The notes: a model not told the origin generated them from the sequence alone. A stretch of 64,000 nucleotides of DNA from Paraburkholderia ginsengiterrae (GCF_001645125.1 NZ_LXKA01000349.1:214447-278446), one strand, 5' to 3'. Numbered from the stretch's first letter, positions 55,386 to 64,000 are shown. Numbers and translations: made by a program.

Positions 55386-56395
55386 TGCAATCGATACAAC
55401 TCGCCATCTGGGTCGTGGCCGGCCTGGTCGCTGTCGCGCTGATATTCGACTTCATGAACGGTTTTCACGACGCCGCGAACTCGATCGCCACGGTCGTCTC
55501 GACCGGCGTGCTGAAGCCGCAGCAGGCGGTCGCCTTCGCGGCCGCGTTCAACGTCATCGCGTATTTCGTGTTCCACCTGAAAGTGGCCGCGACCGTCGGC
55601 AAGGGCACGATCGACCCCAGCATCGTCGATCACTACGTGATTTTCGGAGCGCTCGTCGGTGCGATTGGCTGGAACATCATCACCTGGCATTACGGCATTC
55701 CGTCGAGCTCCTCGCATGCGCTGATCGGCGGGCTGGTGGGCGCGGCGCTCGCCAAGTCGGGCTGGGGTTCGCTCAATTTCGACGGCCTGATGAAGACGGT
55801 GACCTTCATCATCGTCTCGCCGCTGCTCGGTTTCGTGCTCGGATCGTTCTTCATGCTGCTGGTGTCGTGGATCTATTTCCGCACGCCGCCGAGCAAGGTC
55901 GACCGGCGCTTCCGCCGCCTGCAACTGATCTCCGCGGGGCTATACAGCCTTGGCCACGGCGGTAACGACGCGCAGAAAACCATCGGTATTATCTGGATGC
56001 TGCTGATCGCGACCGGCTATGCGTCGTCGATCGCGGACGCGCCGCCGCTGTGGGTGATCGGCGGCTGCTATCTGTCGATGGGTATCGGCACGCTGTTCGG
56101 CGGCTGGCGGATCGTCCGCACGATGGGCCAGAAGATTACCAAGCTCAAGCCGGTCGGCGGTTTTTGCGCGGAGTCGGGCGGCGCGATCACGCTGTTTACC
56201 GCTTCGTGGCTCGGCATTCCGGTGTCCACCACGCATACGATCACCGGCGCCATCGTCGGGGTCGGCGCAACGCAGAAGCTGAGCGCGGTGCGTTGGGGCG
56301 TGGCCGGCAACATCGTCTGGGCGTGGATTCTGACGATTCCGGCCTCCGCGGCGCTGGCGGCGGCTGCCTGGTGGCTCGGCCACCGCTTCCTGTAA
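55385..56395 (+). CDS. pit: PiT-family inorganic phosphate transporter
   Basis: A 336-residue protein with ten or so membrane segments. The duplicated PiT signatures are DFMNGFHDAANSIATVVSTG and GLYSLGHGGNDAQKTIGIIW, with WLGIPVSTTHTITGAIVGVGA and YGIPSSSSHALIGGLVGAA as repeats. Moves metal-phosphate with protons. Translationally coupled to the DUF47 gene. Confidence 0.95.
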   Translation: MQSIQLAIWVVAGLVAVALIFDFMNGFHDAANSIATVVSTGVLKPQQAVAFAAAFNVIAYFVFHLKVAATVGKGTIDPSIVDHYVIFGALVGAIGWNIITWHYGIPSSSSHALIGGLVGAALAKSGWGSLNFDGLMKTVTFIIVSPLLGFVLGSFFMLLVSWIYFRTPPSKVDRRFRRLQLISAGLYSLGHGGNDAQKTIGIIWMLLIATGYASSIADAPPLWVIGGCYLSMGIGTLFGGWRIVRTMGQKITKLKPVGGFCAESGGAITLFTASWLGIPVSTTHTITGAIVGVGATQKLSAVRWGVAGNIVWAWILTIPASAALAAAAWWLGHRFL

Positions 56396-56397
56396 GC

Positions 56398-56422
56398 GCG
56401 CGGCGGGCAGAATCCGCCGCGC
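56398..56422. terminator. GC hairpin between pit and SDR genes
   Basis: GCGCGGCGG and CCGCCGCGC form a perfect 9-bp stem with a seven-base loop, directly past the pit stop and before the convergent SDR stop. No T run; possibly bidirectional. Confidence 0.5.
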
Positions 56423-56441
56423 CATCAATGAGGCACGCCGG

Positions 56442-57248
56442 CTAGATCAGCGGCGTGCTGCCTCCATCCATTGGGACAATGGCGCCCGTCACATAGCTCG
56501 CGCGGCGGCTCGCCAGAAACAGTGCGACGTCGGCAATTTCCTCCGGTTGCGCATAGCGTCCTAGCGGCACCTTGGCTTGCCCGCGCGCGAGTGCGTCCGC
56601 GTTGCCGATGCCTTGCTGCGTGGCTTCCATCTTGACCTGTTCCTCGACGCGCTCGGTCAGCGTCGCGCCGGGATTGATCGCGTTGATGCGGATGCCGTAG
56701 CGCGCGTAGTAGTGGGCGAGGCCGACCGTGGCGAGCATCAGCGCGGCATTCGCGGCGCCGCCGGCGATGTGGATGTCGCTCGCCATCTTGCCGCCCATAC
56801 CGATGATGTTGACGATCGTGCCGGGCTCGCCGCCCTGGCCAGACTTGGCGCGCTCGGCCATGCGACGCAGCACTTCCTGCTGGGGATAGATGTAGGGGAA
56901 GTATTTCGCTTCCATGGAGGCGCGGAAGGCGTCGGCGTCGAGCGTTTCCGGGTCGTAGCGGCGCGCCGCGCCGGCGCTGTTGACCAGCACGTCGATCGGG
57001 CCGACCGCGGTGCTGACTTCCTCGACGACATCGGCGGCGCTGTGCGGCTCGTGCAGATCGGCACGGGTTCGATGCACGTGCAGACCTTCCTGCTTTAACT
57101 GCTCGTAAGCGCGTGCCAGGTTGGCGGGATCGCGCGAGACGATTGCGACTTTCGCGCCCTCCAGCGCGAACGCGCGAGCGCACGCAAAGCCGATTCCCTT
57201 GCTGCCGCCCGTGATCAACACGACTCTGTCTTTCAGCCCTAAATCCAT
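56442..57248 (-). CDS. short-chain dehydrogenase-like protein lacking the catalytic triad
   Basis: A 268-residue SDR. Cofactor loop LITGGSKGIGFA and NSAGA are normal, and the C-terminal PLGRYAQPEEIADVALFLASRRASYVTGAIVPMDGGS is typical. The active site is not: where Y-x3-K belongs the sequence is GGAAN (163-167), and the Ser position is G150. A subgroup with N for Lys and Y seven before it is known; here that position is His160. It may bind NAD(P) without normal ketone reduction, or use another mechanism. ATG 57248 is used. Confidence 0.85.
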   Translation of the reverse strand: MDLGLKDRVVLITGGSKGIGFACARAFALEGAKVAIVSRDPANLARAYEQLKQEGLHVHRTRADLHEPHSAADVVEEVSTAVGPIDVLVNSAGAARRYDPETLDADAFRASMEAKYFPYIYPQQEVLRRMAERAKSGQGGEPGTIVNIIGMGGKMASDIHIAGGAANAALMLATVGLAHYYARYGIRINAINPGATLTERVEEQVKMEATQQGIGNADALARGQAKVPLGRYAQPEEIADVALFLASRRASYVTGAIVPMDGGSTPLI

Positions 57249-57300
57249 CGTCACCACCCGCTGTCAGAAGAATATCGATGACGATAGCAGATCGGCGGCG

Positions 57301-58488
57301 TCAGAAGTTGCCGTTGGCGAAACGGGCGATGGGGTCGTCGTTGGTCTGCGTGGGGGCGGGCACGCCACGCGAGGCGGTCGAGGCGCGCATGATCTGCACA
57401 TTGCCGCTCTCGTCGGCTTGCTGCGCCTGGCGGGCCTGACGCGCGGCGACTGAAGCGGGCGGTGGCGGCTCGAAGGCATCGGCGGCGGCATCGATAGCGT
57501 CGGGCGCGCGGGCGGCTGCCGTTTGCGCGGCCGTCGACTGTCGCTGGGCCGGTGAGCCGGCGTTGGCGTCATCCGTGCTTGCCTGAGCGGACGGCTGCGC
57601 CGTCGGTGATACCGCACCGGCCGCGCGCGCCTGTATCTGCGCTGCGCTCATGCCTGGCGGAGGCGGTTCAAACGGATCAGCTTGCGGTGCCGCTGCGACC
57701 GCAGTCGTAGCGGTGACGGACGGAGCTTCCGTAGTCAACGGCGCACGAGGCGCTGTCGCGACACGGGTCGCCTGCTGGGATTGCCATTGTGACTGGGGCT
57801 GTGCCGCGCCCGAGCCATAGGCCGGCGGCTGTGGCGCTGTCCTGGCCGAAGTCGGCTCCACTGCTGCCGCCGCACCGGCATACGCTGGCGCAGGCTGCGG
57901 CGCCGCGGCCTGATAGCTCGGGGTATCGAACGGCGCCGGGCTCGCGGCCGGTCCAGCAACGCGGCGAATACCGTCGAAGCGCTTGGCCCAATAAGGATTG
58001 GTCAAATAATCGAGGCGTACTGTGCCACCCGTCGACGGCGCATTAACAAAGCGCAGCTTGCCGACATATATGCCGACGTGCGAATGCGGGCGCCCCGTGG
58101 TGTTGAAGAAAATCAGATCGCCCGGCGCAATTCCGTCCGGCTCGATCGACTCGCCGCGCCCGCTCATGTCCGCGGTGGTGCGCGGCAGATTGACCGACGC
58201 GGCCCGCGAGACGACATAACGAACCAGGCCGCTGCAATCAAAGCCGCTATCAGGCGTATTGCCGCCCCAACGGTACGGAATGCCGACGAGGCTCATCGCC
58301 TGAATCGAGATTTCTTCCCGACCAATGCTATGGTCGACGAAATTTGGAAAACCCGGCGGCGGCGCATGATACGCGCCGTTGGTCACGACGACCGAACCAC
58401 CCGACCCGCGCGACGACGTGTTCTGCGGCGCGCCGGCACAAGCGGCGAGCAGCAGCACGGTCAGCAGCGAAACGGCGAGTCGGCGCAT
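57301..58488 (-). CDS. NlpC/P60 (C40) cell-wall peptidase lipoprotein with long low-complexity tail
   Basis: A 395-residue lipoprotein. The lipobox is LLLAAC in the first 20 residues. The catalytic domain (about 55-180) has the Cys in DSGFDCSGLVRYV and the His in GRPHSHVGIYVG; the third polar residue is Asn (FVNAPSTGG) rather than the usual His, which is an accepted variant. It cleaves peptidoglycan stem peptides. Residues 185-395 are Ala/Pro/Gln-rich and contain the repeated unit DxFEPPPP twice. ATG 58488 is used. Normal relatives are 180-220 residues. Confidence 0.86.
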   Translation of the reverse strand: MRRLAVSLLTVLLLAACAGAPQNTSSRGSGGSVVVTNGAYHAPPPGFPNFVDHSIGREEISIQAMSLVGIPYRWGGNTPDSGFDCSGLVRYVVSRAASVNLPRTTADMSGRGESIEPDGIAPGDLIFFNTTGRPHSHVGIYVGKLRFVNAPSTGGTVRLDYLTNPYWAKRFDGIRRVAGPAASPAPFDTPSYQAAAPQPAPAYAGAAAAVEPTSARTAPQPPAYGSGAAQPQSQWQSQQATRVATAPRAPLTTEAPSVTATTAVAAAPQADPFEPPPPGMSAAQIQARAAGAVSPTAQPSAQASTDDANAGSPAQRQSTAAQTAAARAPDAIDAAADAFEPPPPASVAARQARQAQQADESGNVQIMRASTASRGVPAPTQTNDDPIARFANGNF

Positions 58489-58630
58489 GAAGGCGGGCAG
58501 AGCGGTAAACGCCCGTTTAACGACGGGCAATGTCGGGATGGTAGCCCTTGGCACGTCGCTCCGGCAAGATTTCTTGACAAATTACTTGAAGTTCGTGCGC
58601 TAAGTGTTGCCTGTCAAAGACGCATCGTAA

Positions 58631-58669
58631 AGAAAAAAGCCGCGTCCGGATTGCTCCGAACGCGGCTTT
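58631..58669 (-). terminator. Rho-independent terminator of phoH
   Basis: AAAGCCGCGTCCGGA pairs with TCCGAACGCGGCTTT (one mismatch) over TTGC; on the minus strand a run of six T follows. Correct place and direction for the PIN-PhoH gene. Confidence 0.88.
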
Positions 58670-58693
58670 GCGGTGATGCTAACTAGCTGAAAC

Positions 58694-60553
58694 TTAAAGA
58701 ATTTCGGATGCGTAGTCAGCAAGGCGCGAGCGCTCGCCGCGCGCCAGCGTCACGTGCCCGCTGTGCGCCCAGCCCTTGAAGCGGTCGACCACGTACGTCA
58801 GCCCCGAACTGCCTTCGGTCAGGTACGGCGTATCGATCTGCGCGATATTGCCCAGACAGATGATCTTCGTGCCCGGACCCGCGCGCGTGACCAGCGTCTT
58901 CATCTGTTTCGGCGTCAGGTTTTGCGCCTCGTCGATGATCAGATACTTGTCCACGAACGTGCGGCCGCGCATGAAGTTCATGCTCTTGACCTTCAGGCGC
59001 GAACGGATCAGCTCCTGGGTCGCGGCGCGGCCCCATTCGCCGGCTGCGTCGTCGGTCTTCTGCAGGACTTCGAGGTTGTCGTCGAATGCACCCATCCACG
59101 GCTGCATTTTTTCTTCCTCGGTACCCGGCAGGAAGCCGATGTCTTCGCCGACCGGCACGGTTGCGCGCGTGACAATGATCTCGTTGTAGCGCTTGTCGTC
59201 GAGCACCTGCGCGAGACCGGCGGCGAGCGCGACCAGCGTCTTGCCGGTGCCGGCCTGGCCCAGCAGCGTGACGAAGTCGATTTCCGGATTCATCAACAGG
59301 TTCAGCGCAAAGTTCTGCTCGCGATTGCGCGCCGTGATGCCCCACACGTTGTTCTTGTGGTGGCCGTAGTCGCGCAAGGTTTGCAGCAGCGCCGTCTTGC
59401 CGTTCAGCTCGCGCACCAGCGCATGAAACGCCGGCTCGCCGTTTTGCGGCTCCAGATAGACGAATTCGTTGACCAGCATCGACGCGCACAGCGGACCCGT
59501 GACACGGTAGTACGTGGTACCGGTCTTGGTGTCCTGCCAGCTTTCCATGCCCTTCGCGTGCTTGGTCCAGAAATCCTGGGGCAGCGCGCGGATGCCGGAA
59601 TACAGCAGATCGCTGTCTTCGAGCACCTGGTCGTTGAAATAGTCTTCAGCGGGCAGGCCGAGCGCGTGCGCCTTGATGCGCATGTTGATGTCTTTCGACA
59701 CCAGAACGACCTGGCGATCCATCCGGTCGCGCTGCAACGCGCGCACCACGCCGAGGATCTGGTTGTCGGCCTTGCCTTCCGGCAGACCTTCCACGGGCTC
59801 GATGGCGTTGAGCTTGGTCTGGAAGTACAGACGCCCGGACGCTTCACGGCTGCCCAGACGCGCCAGCGAAATGCCGTCGGAGATGTTGCCGGCATTCGCC
59901 ACCAGCGCGTCCAGCGTGCGGCTGACCTGACGCGCGTTGCGAGCGACTTCCGACATGCCCTTCTTGTGGTTGTCGAGTTCTTCCAACGTCATCATCGGCA
60001 GATAGACGTCGTGTTCCTCGAAACGGAACAGGCAGCTCGGATCGTGCATCAGCACGTTCGTGTCGAGCACGAAGAGCTTCTGGACTTCGGCCGGGGCGTC
60101 AGCTGCACCGCGTTTCTTGCTGGCGCCGCGTTTGGCTTGCGCGGCGGCGCCGGGCGCGCTCGCGTCGGCCTGCTTCGCGCTCGGCGCGCGGGCAACGGCC
60201 GGTTGCGGCTCGACAGCCGGGCTGGCCGGTTCAGCCTGCGGACGATTGGCGGGAACCGGTTGCAGCAGGGCTGCGGTCTGCCGGGTTTTGCGGCGCGGCG
60301 CCGGAGCGGCTTGCTCTACCGAGGCAGCTGCGGGCGCCGACGATGCCGGCACGGGCCGCAACGTGGTCGCGGCATTGGCGGCGCGCGCCATCGGCGTGGC
60401 GACATTCGCGCGTCCGTAGTCAGCGGGCTCGGCGGTCTCTGCGTCGCCGGCCTGTTTCTTCGCGGCGGAGCGCGCCGGGGTGGCGGCTTTCGCCTTGTAT
60501 TCGTCAGGCGGCAGGAGATTGCCGAGCTTGCTGGGGGGGGTAGGCAAAGGCAT
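58694..60553 (-). CDS. PIN domain-PhoH ATPase fusion (PhoH2-type)
   Basis: A 619-residue protein. Residues 1-155 are Ala/Pro-rich and probably disordered. A PIN nuclease domain starts at about 159 (KLFVLDTNVLMHDPSCLF, with D164 as a metal ligand, then MTLEELDNHKKG). The PhoH ATPase follows, with Walker A LLGQAGTGKTLVALAAG near residue 395 and Walker B YLIIDEAQNLTPKQMK. PIN-PhoH proteins couple helicase-like ATPase with RNA cleavage. ATG 60553 is used. Confidence 0.9.
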   Translation of the reverse strand: MPLPTPPSKLGNLLPPDEYKAKAATPARSAAKKQAGDAETAEPADYGRANVATPMARAANAATTLRPVPASSAPAAASVEQAAPAPRRKTRQTAALLQPVPANRPQAEPASPAVEPQPAVARAPSAKQADASAPGAAAQAKRGASKKRGAADAPAEVQKLFVLDTNVLMHDPSCLFRFEEHDVYLPMMTLEELDNHKKGMSEVARNARQVSRTLDALVANAGNISDGISLARLGSREASGRLYFQTKLNAIEPVEGLPEGKADNQILGVVRALQRDRMDRQVVLVSKDINMRIKAHALGLPAEDYFNDQVLEDSDLLYSGIRALPQDFWTKHAKGMESWQDTKTGTTYYRVTGPLCASMLVNEFVYLEPQNGEPAFHALVRELNGKTALLQTLRDYGHHKNNVWGITARNREQNFALNLLMNPEIDFVTLLGQAGTGKTLVALAAGLAQVLDDKRYNEIIVTRATVPVGEDIGFLPGTEEEKMQPWMGAFDDNLEVLQKTDDAAGEWGRAATQELIRSRLKVKSMNFMRGRTFVDKYLIIDEAQNLTPKQMKTLVTRAGPGTKIICLGNIAQIDTPYLTEGSSGLTYVVDRFKGWAHSGHVTLARGERSRLADYASEIL

Positions 60554-60739
60554 GGTTTCCCTCGAATTAATCGGGTCACATATCGTGCGCCGCCTGTCGC
60601 ATTCTGCTGGTGCCGGTGAACGAGCACGCAGTTTGCGCCCGGAGGCGCGCATTCGGTCTAGAGATGCCGGTTCGCCTGGTCTTCGATCGGCTCCTTAACG
60701 GAAACGCGCAGCCGAGTGAACGAACGGCGACGCGCAATT

Positions 60740-60776
60740 AAAAAAGCCGCCGCCCCGGTGTACGGGGCAAGCGGCT
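60740..60776 (-). terminator. Rho-independent terminator of bcp
   Basis: On the minus strand GAGCCGC-TT-GCCCCG pairs with CGGGGC-G-GCGGC around TACAC and is followed by six T. It lies about 125 bases past the bcp stop. Confidence 0.8.
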
Positions 60777-60900
60777 CGCCTTCAAAACTCACGTTGCGCC
60801 TGATGGCTCCGACAGAACCGGCAAAGCGGCCGTCGGATTCGGTGCAGCGGCGAAATGTGTGGGGTGGACAGGCACTCATTGCAACCCAATATAACGCGCC

Positions 60901-61362
60901 TCAAAGCGCTTGTACAGCCTCCAGAATAGCGTCGACGTGCCCTGGTACTTTCACGCCACGCCACTCCTGGCGCAGCACGCCTTCACCGTCGATCAGGAAC
61001 GTGGAGCGTTCAATTCCCCTTACTTCTTTGCCATACATTTTCTTCATTTTGATGACGTTGAAGAGCGCGCACAACGCTTCGTCGGAATCCGAGATCAACG
61101 GGAAGGGCAGTTCGAGCTTTGCCTTGAAATTGTCATGCGAGCGCAGGCTGTCGCGCGACACGCCGAGGATCTCCGCGCCGGCCTTTTTGAACTTCGGATA
61201 CAGATCGCGGAACTGCAGACCTTCGGTCGTGCAGCCCGGCGTGTTGTCCTTCGGATAAAAATACAGCACCACCTTCTTGCCCCGCAGCTTGGACAGCGTG
61301 ATCTCGCCACCGGTAGCGGGGGCGGTGAAGTCGGGGATGGGTTGGTCGACTGCGATGGGCAC
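60901..61362 (-). CDS. bcp: thioredoxin-dependent peroxiredoxin (bacterioferritin comigratory protein)
   Basis: A 153-residue thiol peroxidase. Peroxidatic C44 in FYPKDNTPGCTTEG; there is no Cys at the usual +5 position, so C98 (DEALCALF) could be the resolving Cys, as in some atypical Bcp enzymes. VSRDS and LIDGEGVL complete the fold. GTG 61362 has GGAGAA 5 bases upstream; the frame is open for a further 245 codons without homology. It detoxifies peroxides in the cytoplasm. Confidence 0.93.
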   Translation of the reverse strand: MPIAVDQPIPDFTAPATGGEITLSKLRGKKVVLYFYPKDNTPGCTTEGLQFRDLYPKFKKAGAEILGVSRDSLRSHDNFKAKLELPFPLISDSDEALCALFNVIKMKKMYGKEVRGIERSTFLIDGEGVLRQEWRGVKVPGHVDAILEAVQAL

Positions 61363-61514
61363 GAGGTTCTCCAGTTGTAGTGGCCGGCGACGGATCAGTG
61401 CGGCGGCGCCGGCCTGGCATCGAGACTTGGGGTAAGGGCAGCCGGTGCGCGGCATGCTCTCGCGCGGCGGCCGGGTGGCGGGAGCCGGCGGTAGACCGGC
61501 GCCGGACTGGCCCG

Positions 61515-62408
61515 TCAGGGCTGAACGATCAGCTCGCCGGAACGCCCTGGAATTTCGCCCCACGTAACAGGGTACGATGGCAGCGTGCTGCGGTCTAGCG
61601 TGGCGTAGTAATCGCCCATGGTCGCGAAGCTGTGACCTTGCGCGCGCCAGCCTTGCAGCAGCTGTTCGAAGATCGGTGCGAGCTTTTGCCCTTCGAGCTC
61701 CGCATGCAGCGTGAACACCTGATCGTGCGGATTGTTTTCGGTGTGCTTCAACATCCAGGCGGCGACGTTGTGCAGATCGACACCGTCCACGCCGAGCACT
61801 TCGTCGAGCGTGGGCAGTGTGGTGGGCATCTGCACATGCGCGAGCGTGCGGCCGTTGACTACCGGCAGATACGGCGAGTGGCCGCGGCCGTCGGACGCGT
61901 AATGCATGCCCCACGCGTCGATCTGCTCGAACGCATGGCCGTTCATCTGCCAGCCCGCCGCGCCGTGCGTGACTGGCGGCGCGCCGAATACCTCGATGAA
62001 GCGCTGGTGGCTTTTCTGCATTTGCGCGGCGGTCCATGTGCGGTCTTTCCCGCGCACGTTGTCCTGCCAGTACACGTGATCCCACGTATGAATGCCGCAT
62101 TCGAAGCCGGCTTCATGGATCGCGCGCATTTCCGCCGAAGCCTTGGCGCCGATGTCCGGACCGGGCAGCAGCACGCCGTACATCAACTGCTTCACGCCGT
62201 AGTGCTCGACCACCGAGGTGCGCGACACTTTCTTCAGAAAGCCCGGCCGCAGCACGCGGCGCATGGCCCAGCCGGTGTGGTCGGGTCCGAGGCTGAAGAG
62301 GAAAGTGGCGCGCGCCTTGAAACGGTCGAAGATGCGCGCGAGATTCGGCACGCCTTCGCGGGTGCCGCGCAGCGTGTCGACGTCGATCTTCAGGACGATA
62401 CGAGCCAA
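61515..62408 (-). CDS. arnD: polysaccharide deacetylase-like ArnD deformylase
   Basis: A 297-residue NodB-fold enzyme. KIDVDTLRGTREGVP holds the catalytic Asp pair, ECGIHTWDHVYWQ the metal His, and LHAELEG the late His. It removes formyl from 4-formamido-arabinose on undecaprenyl phosphate, for Ara4N addition to lipid A and polymyxin resistance. It follows the arnA-type dehydrogenase gene by about 10 bases on the same strand. Confidence 0.93.
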   Translation of the reverse strand: MARIVLKIDVDTLRGTREGVPNLARIFDRFKARATFLFSLGPDHTGWAMRRVLRPGFLKKVSRTSVVEHYGVKQLMYGVLLPGPDIGAKASAEMRAIHEAGFECGIHTWDHVYWQDNVRGKDRTWTAAQMQKSHQRFIEVFGAPPVTHGAAGWQMNGHAFEQIDAWGMHYASDGRGHSPYLPVVNGRTLAHVQMPTTLPTLDEVLGVDGVDLHNVAAWMLKHTENNPHDQVFTLHAELEGQKLAPIFEQLLQGWRAQGHSFATMGDYYATLDRSTLPSYPVTWGEIPGRSGELIVQP

Positions 62409-62418
62409 GGATCAGCCC

Positions 62419-63465
62419 TTATTGCTGTTCGACGAGTGCGCGTGCTTCCGCGACGTGGCCGCGATACGCTTCGAAAATCTTGCGCAGCGCTTCGTCGAAG
62501 GTCGACTTCGGCGCCCAGCTGAGTTCCTGCATCGTGTTGTCGATCTTCGGCACGCGGTTCTGCACGTCCTGGTAGCCCGTACCGTAGTACGCGCCCGAGG
62601 ACGTTTCGACCAGTTGCACCTGCTTGGCCGTCTCGGCGTATTCCGGGAATTCGGCGGCGAGCGCGAGCATCTTGTGCGCGAGTTCACGCACCGAGAAATT
62701 GTTGGTCGGGTTGCCGATGTTGTAGATCTTGCCCGTGGCGACGCCGTCCTTGTTCTCGATGATCTTCATCAGCGCGCCGATGCCGTCGTCGATGTCCGTG
62801 AACGCGCGCTTTTGCGCACCGCCGTCCACGAGGCTGATGTTCTCGCCGCGCACGATATGGCCGAGGAACTGCGTGACCACGCGCGAGCTGCCTTCCTTCG
62901 GCGTATAGATCGAGTCGAGGCCCGGGCCGATCCAGTTGAACGGACGGAACAGCGTGAAGTTCAGGCCTTCCATGCCGTAGCCCCAGATCACGCGGTCCAT
63001 CAACTGCTTCGAGCATGCGTAGATCCAGCGCGGCTTGTTGATCGGGCCGTACGACAGTTGCGATTCTTCCGGATCGAACTGCTCGTCCGTGCACATGCCG
63101 TAGACCTCGGAGGTCGACGGAAACACGAGGTGCTTGCCGTACTTGACGGCCGAACGCACGATCGGCAGGTTTGCCTCGAAGTCGAGTTCGAACACGCGCA
63201 GCGGCTGCTTCACGTACGTGGCGGGCGTGGCGATTGCGACGAGCGGCAGGATCACATCGCATTTCTTGACGTGATATTCCACCCACTCCTTGTTGATCGT
63301 GATGTCGCCTTCGAAGAAGTGCATCCGCTCATGATTGACGAGGTCGCCCAGACGTTCGGTCTGCATGTCCATCCCGAAGACTTCCCAATCGGTCGTTTCG
63401 AGAATGCGTTTGGACAGGTGATGGCCGATGAAGCCGTTCACACCCAGAATCAGGACTTTTTTCAT
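62419..63465 (-). CDS. UDP-glucuronate decarboxylating dehydrogenase (ArnA C-terminal type)
   Basis: A 348-residue extended SDR. NAD loop [27 protein letters not shown] with the catalytic Thr/Ser, and [16 protein letters not shown] giving Tyr and Lys; [11 protein letters not shown] and [15 protein letters not shown] are ArnA marks. It makes UDP-4-keto-arabinose from UDP-glucuronate. In Escherichia coli this domain is fused to a formyltransferase; here it is separate. ATG 63465 is used and overlaps the upstream formyltransferase stop. Confidence 0.92.
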   Translation of the reverse strand: MKKVLILGVNGFIGHHLSKRILETTDWEVFGMDMQTERLGDLVNHERMHFFEGDITINKEWVEYHVKKCDVILPLVAIATPATYVKQPLRVFELDFEANLPIVRSAVKYGKHLVFPSTSEVYGMCTDEQFDPEESQLSYGPINKPRWIYACSKQLMDRVIWGYGMEGLNFTLFRPFNWIGPGLDSIYTPKEGSSRVVTQFLGHIVRGENISLVDGGAQKRAFTDIDDGIGALMKIIENKDGVATGKIYNIGNPTNNFSVRELAHKMLALAAEFPEYAETAKQVQLVETSSGAYYGTGYQDVQNRVPKIDNTMQELSWAPKSTFDEALRKIFEAYRGHVAEARALVEQQ

Positions 63466-63962
63466 GAATGACGGGGAGTTTGGATGAACTGGGCGAATTC
63501 GGCCGGAGTGACGACAGCCTCGCTGCCGTCGTGCTGGCGCCGCAATTCGTGGATGGCGATCGCGCGGCCGTCGCCGCATATCGCAAGAAAGGCATTATCG
63601 CTTACGTGCAGGCCCGGGGGCAAATCCGAGCGAAGCGCGCCAGGCGTGGCGAGGCGCGCGCGCGCCACGATGAAACGCGCGCCGCCGAGGTCCGTGAAAG
63701 CGCCGGGATAGGGCGGCGCGACCGCGCGGATCAGGTTGTAGACCTGCTGCGCCGGCTGCGTCCAGTCAATGCGGCCGTCTTCCGGCTTGCGGCCGCCGTA
63801 ATAGCTGCCGTGCGCGAGATCGTTCGGCAGATGCGGCGCTTCGCCCGCCAGCAGGGCCGGCAGCACGCGCCACAGGGTTTGCTCGGCGGCGACCGTGACC
63901 TTGTCGAATACCTGCCCGGCGGTGCCGTCGGGACGCAACGGCCACGGCGTTTGCCCCATCAT
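63462..63962 (-). CDS. formyltransferase (ArnA N-terminal type), C-terminal part only
   Basis: The 166 residues from ATG 63962 correspond to the C-terminal half of a UDP-Ara4N formyltransferase: [51 protein letters not shown] and the OB-like domain after it. The catalytic N-terminal half with its SLLPKYRG-type motif is not seen. Homology runs a few codons upstream of this ATG ([12 protein letters not shown]), but a TAG lies in frame at 63987-63989, 11 bases from the window edge. Either the gene is broken there or the edge hides a frameshift. The stop overlaps the dehydrogenase start by four bases. Confidence 0.7.
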   Translation of the reverse strand: MMGQTPWPLRPDGTAGQVFDKVTVAAEQTLWRVLPALLAGEAPHLPNDLAHGSYYGGRKPEDGRIDWTQPAQQVYNLIRAVAPPYPGAFTDLGGARFIVARARLATPGALRSDLPPGLHVSDNAFLAICGDGRAIAIHELRRQHDGSEAVVTPAEFAQFIQTPRHS

Positions 63963-64000
63963 GGCGCCGCGATCCCGCTTGGGCGGCTATTCGGTCCCGG

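Noticed and set aside
58754-60619. 621-codon open frame antisense to the PIN-PhoH gene
   Set aside because: Shadow frame with His/Arg/Val-rich composition; the sense frame has clear domains.
61363-62100. Apparent 245-residue N-terminal extension of bcp
   Set aside because: Overlaps arnD in another frame and lacks homology; GTG 61362 has a good binding site.

Overview
The window looks like a chromosomal segment of a GC-rich betaproteobacterium of the Burkholderia/Paraburkholderia group. Pointers are the very high third-position GC, the DUF4148 protein, the rpsF-priB-rpsR-rplI-dnaB block, the UPF0303-emrE pair, NodIJ-type ABC genes outside a symbiosis locus, the split arnA genes of a lipid A Ara4N operon, and an sbp-cysTWA-cysB-ansB layout. 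I infer the genus from recognised families and gene order, not from a database search. Nearly all of the window is ordinary core or soft-core chromosome. I see no insertion sequence, prophage, integrase or CRISPR array. Two tRNA genes (initiator tRNA-fMet and tRNA-His) are present.

Layout. 1-3.6 kb: 3' part of elaA, a FadR-type regulator, a Gfo/Idh/MocA oxidoreductase and a signal peptidase I. 3.6-8.7 kb, minus strand: a polar amino acid ABC binding protein and permease, pyrD, the two N-degron aminoacyl transferases bpt and aat, and a Nudix hydrolase. 8.7-16.2 kb: tRNA-fMet, a Cys-rich unknown, UPF0303, an SMR exporter, a lipoprotein, small unknowns, a TetR regulator divergent from an epimerase-like enzyme, and 3-hydroxyisobutyryl-CoA hydrolase. 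16.2-19.6 kb: ssuDCB plus a molybdopterin-binding-like (TOBE) protein. 19.6-23.2 kb: small unknowns, dusA, tRNA-His and a His/Gly-rich lipoprotein. 23.6-25.7 kb: a TPR-sulfotransferase translationally coupled to APS kinase. 25.8-32.4 kb: aldo/keto reductase and a LysR / M20 peptidase / MFS module. 32.5-37 kb: nodIJ-like exporter, a universal stress protein and lexA with two SOS boxes. 37.2-43.5 kb: sulfate uptake sbp-cysTWA, its regulator cysB, and asparaginase. 43.7-49.5 kb: glyoxylate assimilation gcl-hyi-glxR with a divergent LysR gene. 49.7-51.4 kb: an ECF sigma/anti-sigma pair. 51.6-54.6 kb: rpsF-priB-rpsR-rplI and dnaB. 54.8-56.4 kb: DUF47-PiT phosphate uptake. 56.4-64 kb, minus strand: a catalytically atypical SDR, an NlpC/P60 lipoprotein, PIN-PhoH, bcp, and the arn lipid A genes running off the right edge.

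Themes. Sulfur metabolism recurs three times within about 26 kb: sulfonate use (ssu), activated sulfate for sulfation (cysC plus a sulfotransferase) and sulfate uptake with CysB. The best candidates for something not fully described are the TPR-sulfotransferase/APS-kinase pair with unknown acceptor, the tandem 13-bp palindromes between the TetR gene and the epimerase-like gene, the SDR lacking its catalytic Ser/Tyr/Lys, the Cys-rich protein behind a Fur-like site, and degenerate 14-bp tandem arrays flanking glxR. None amounts to an obviously new multi-gene system; most of the window is explained by known families.
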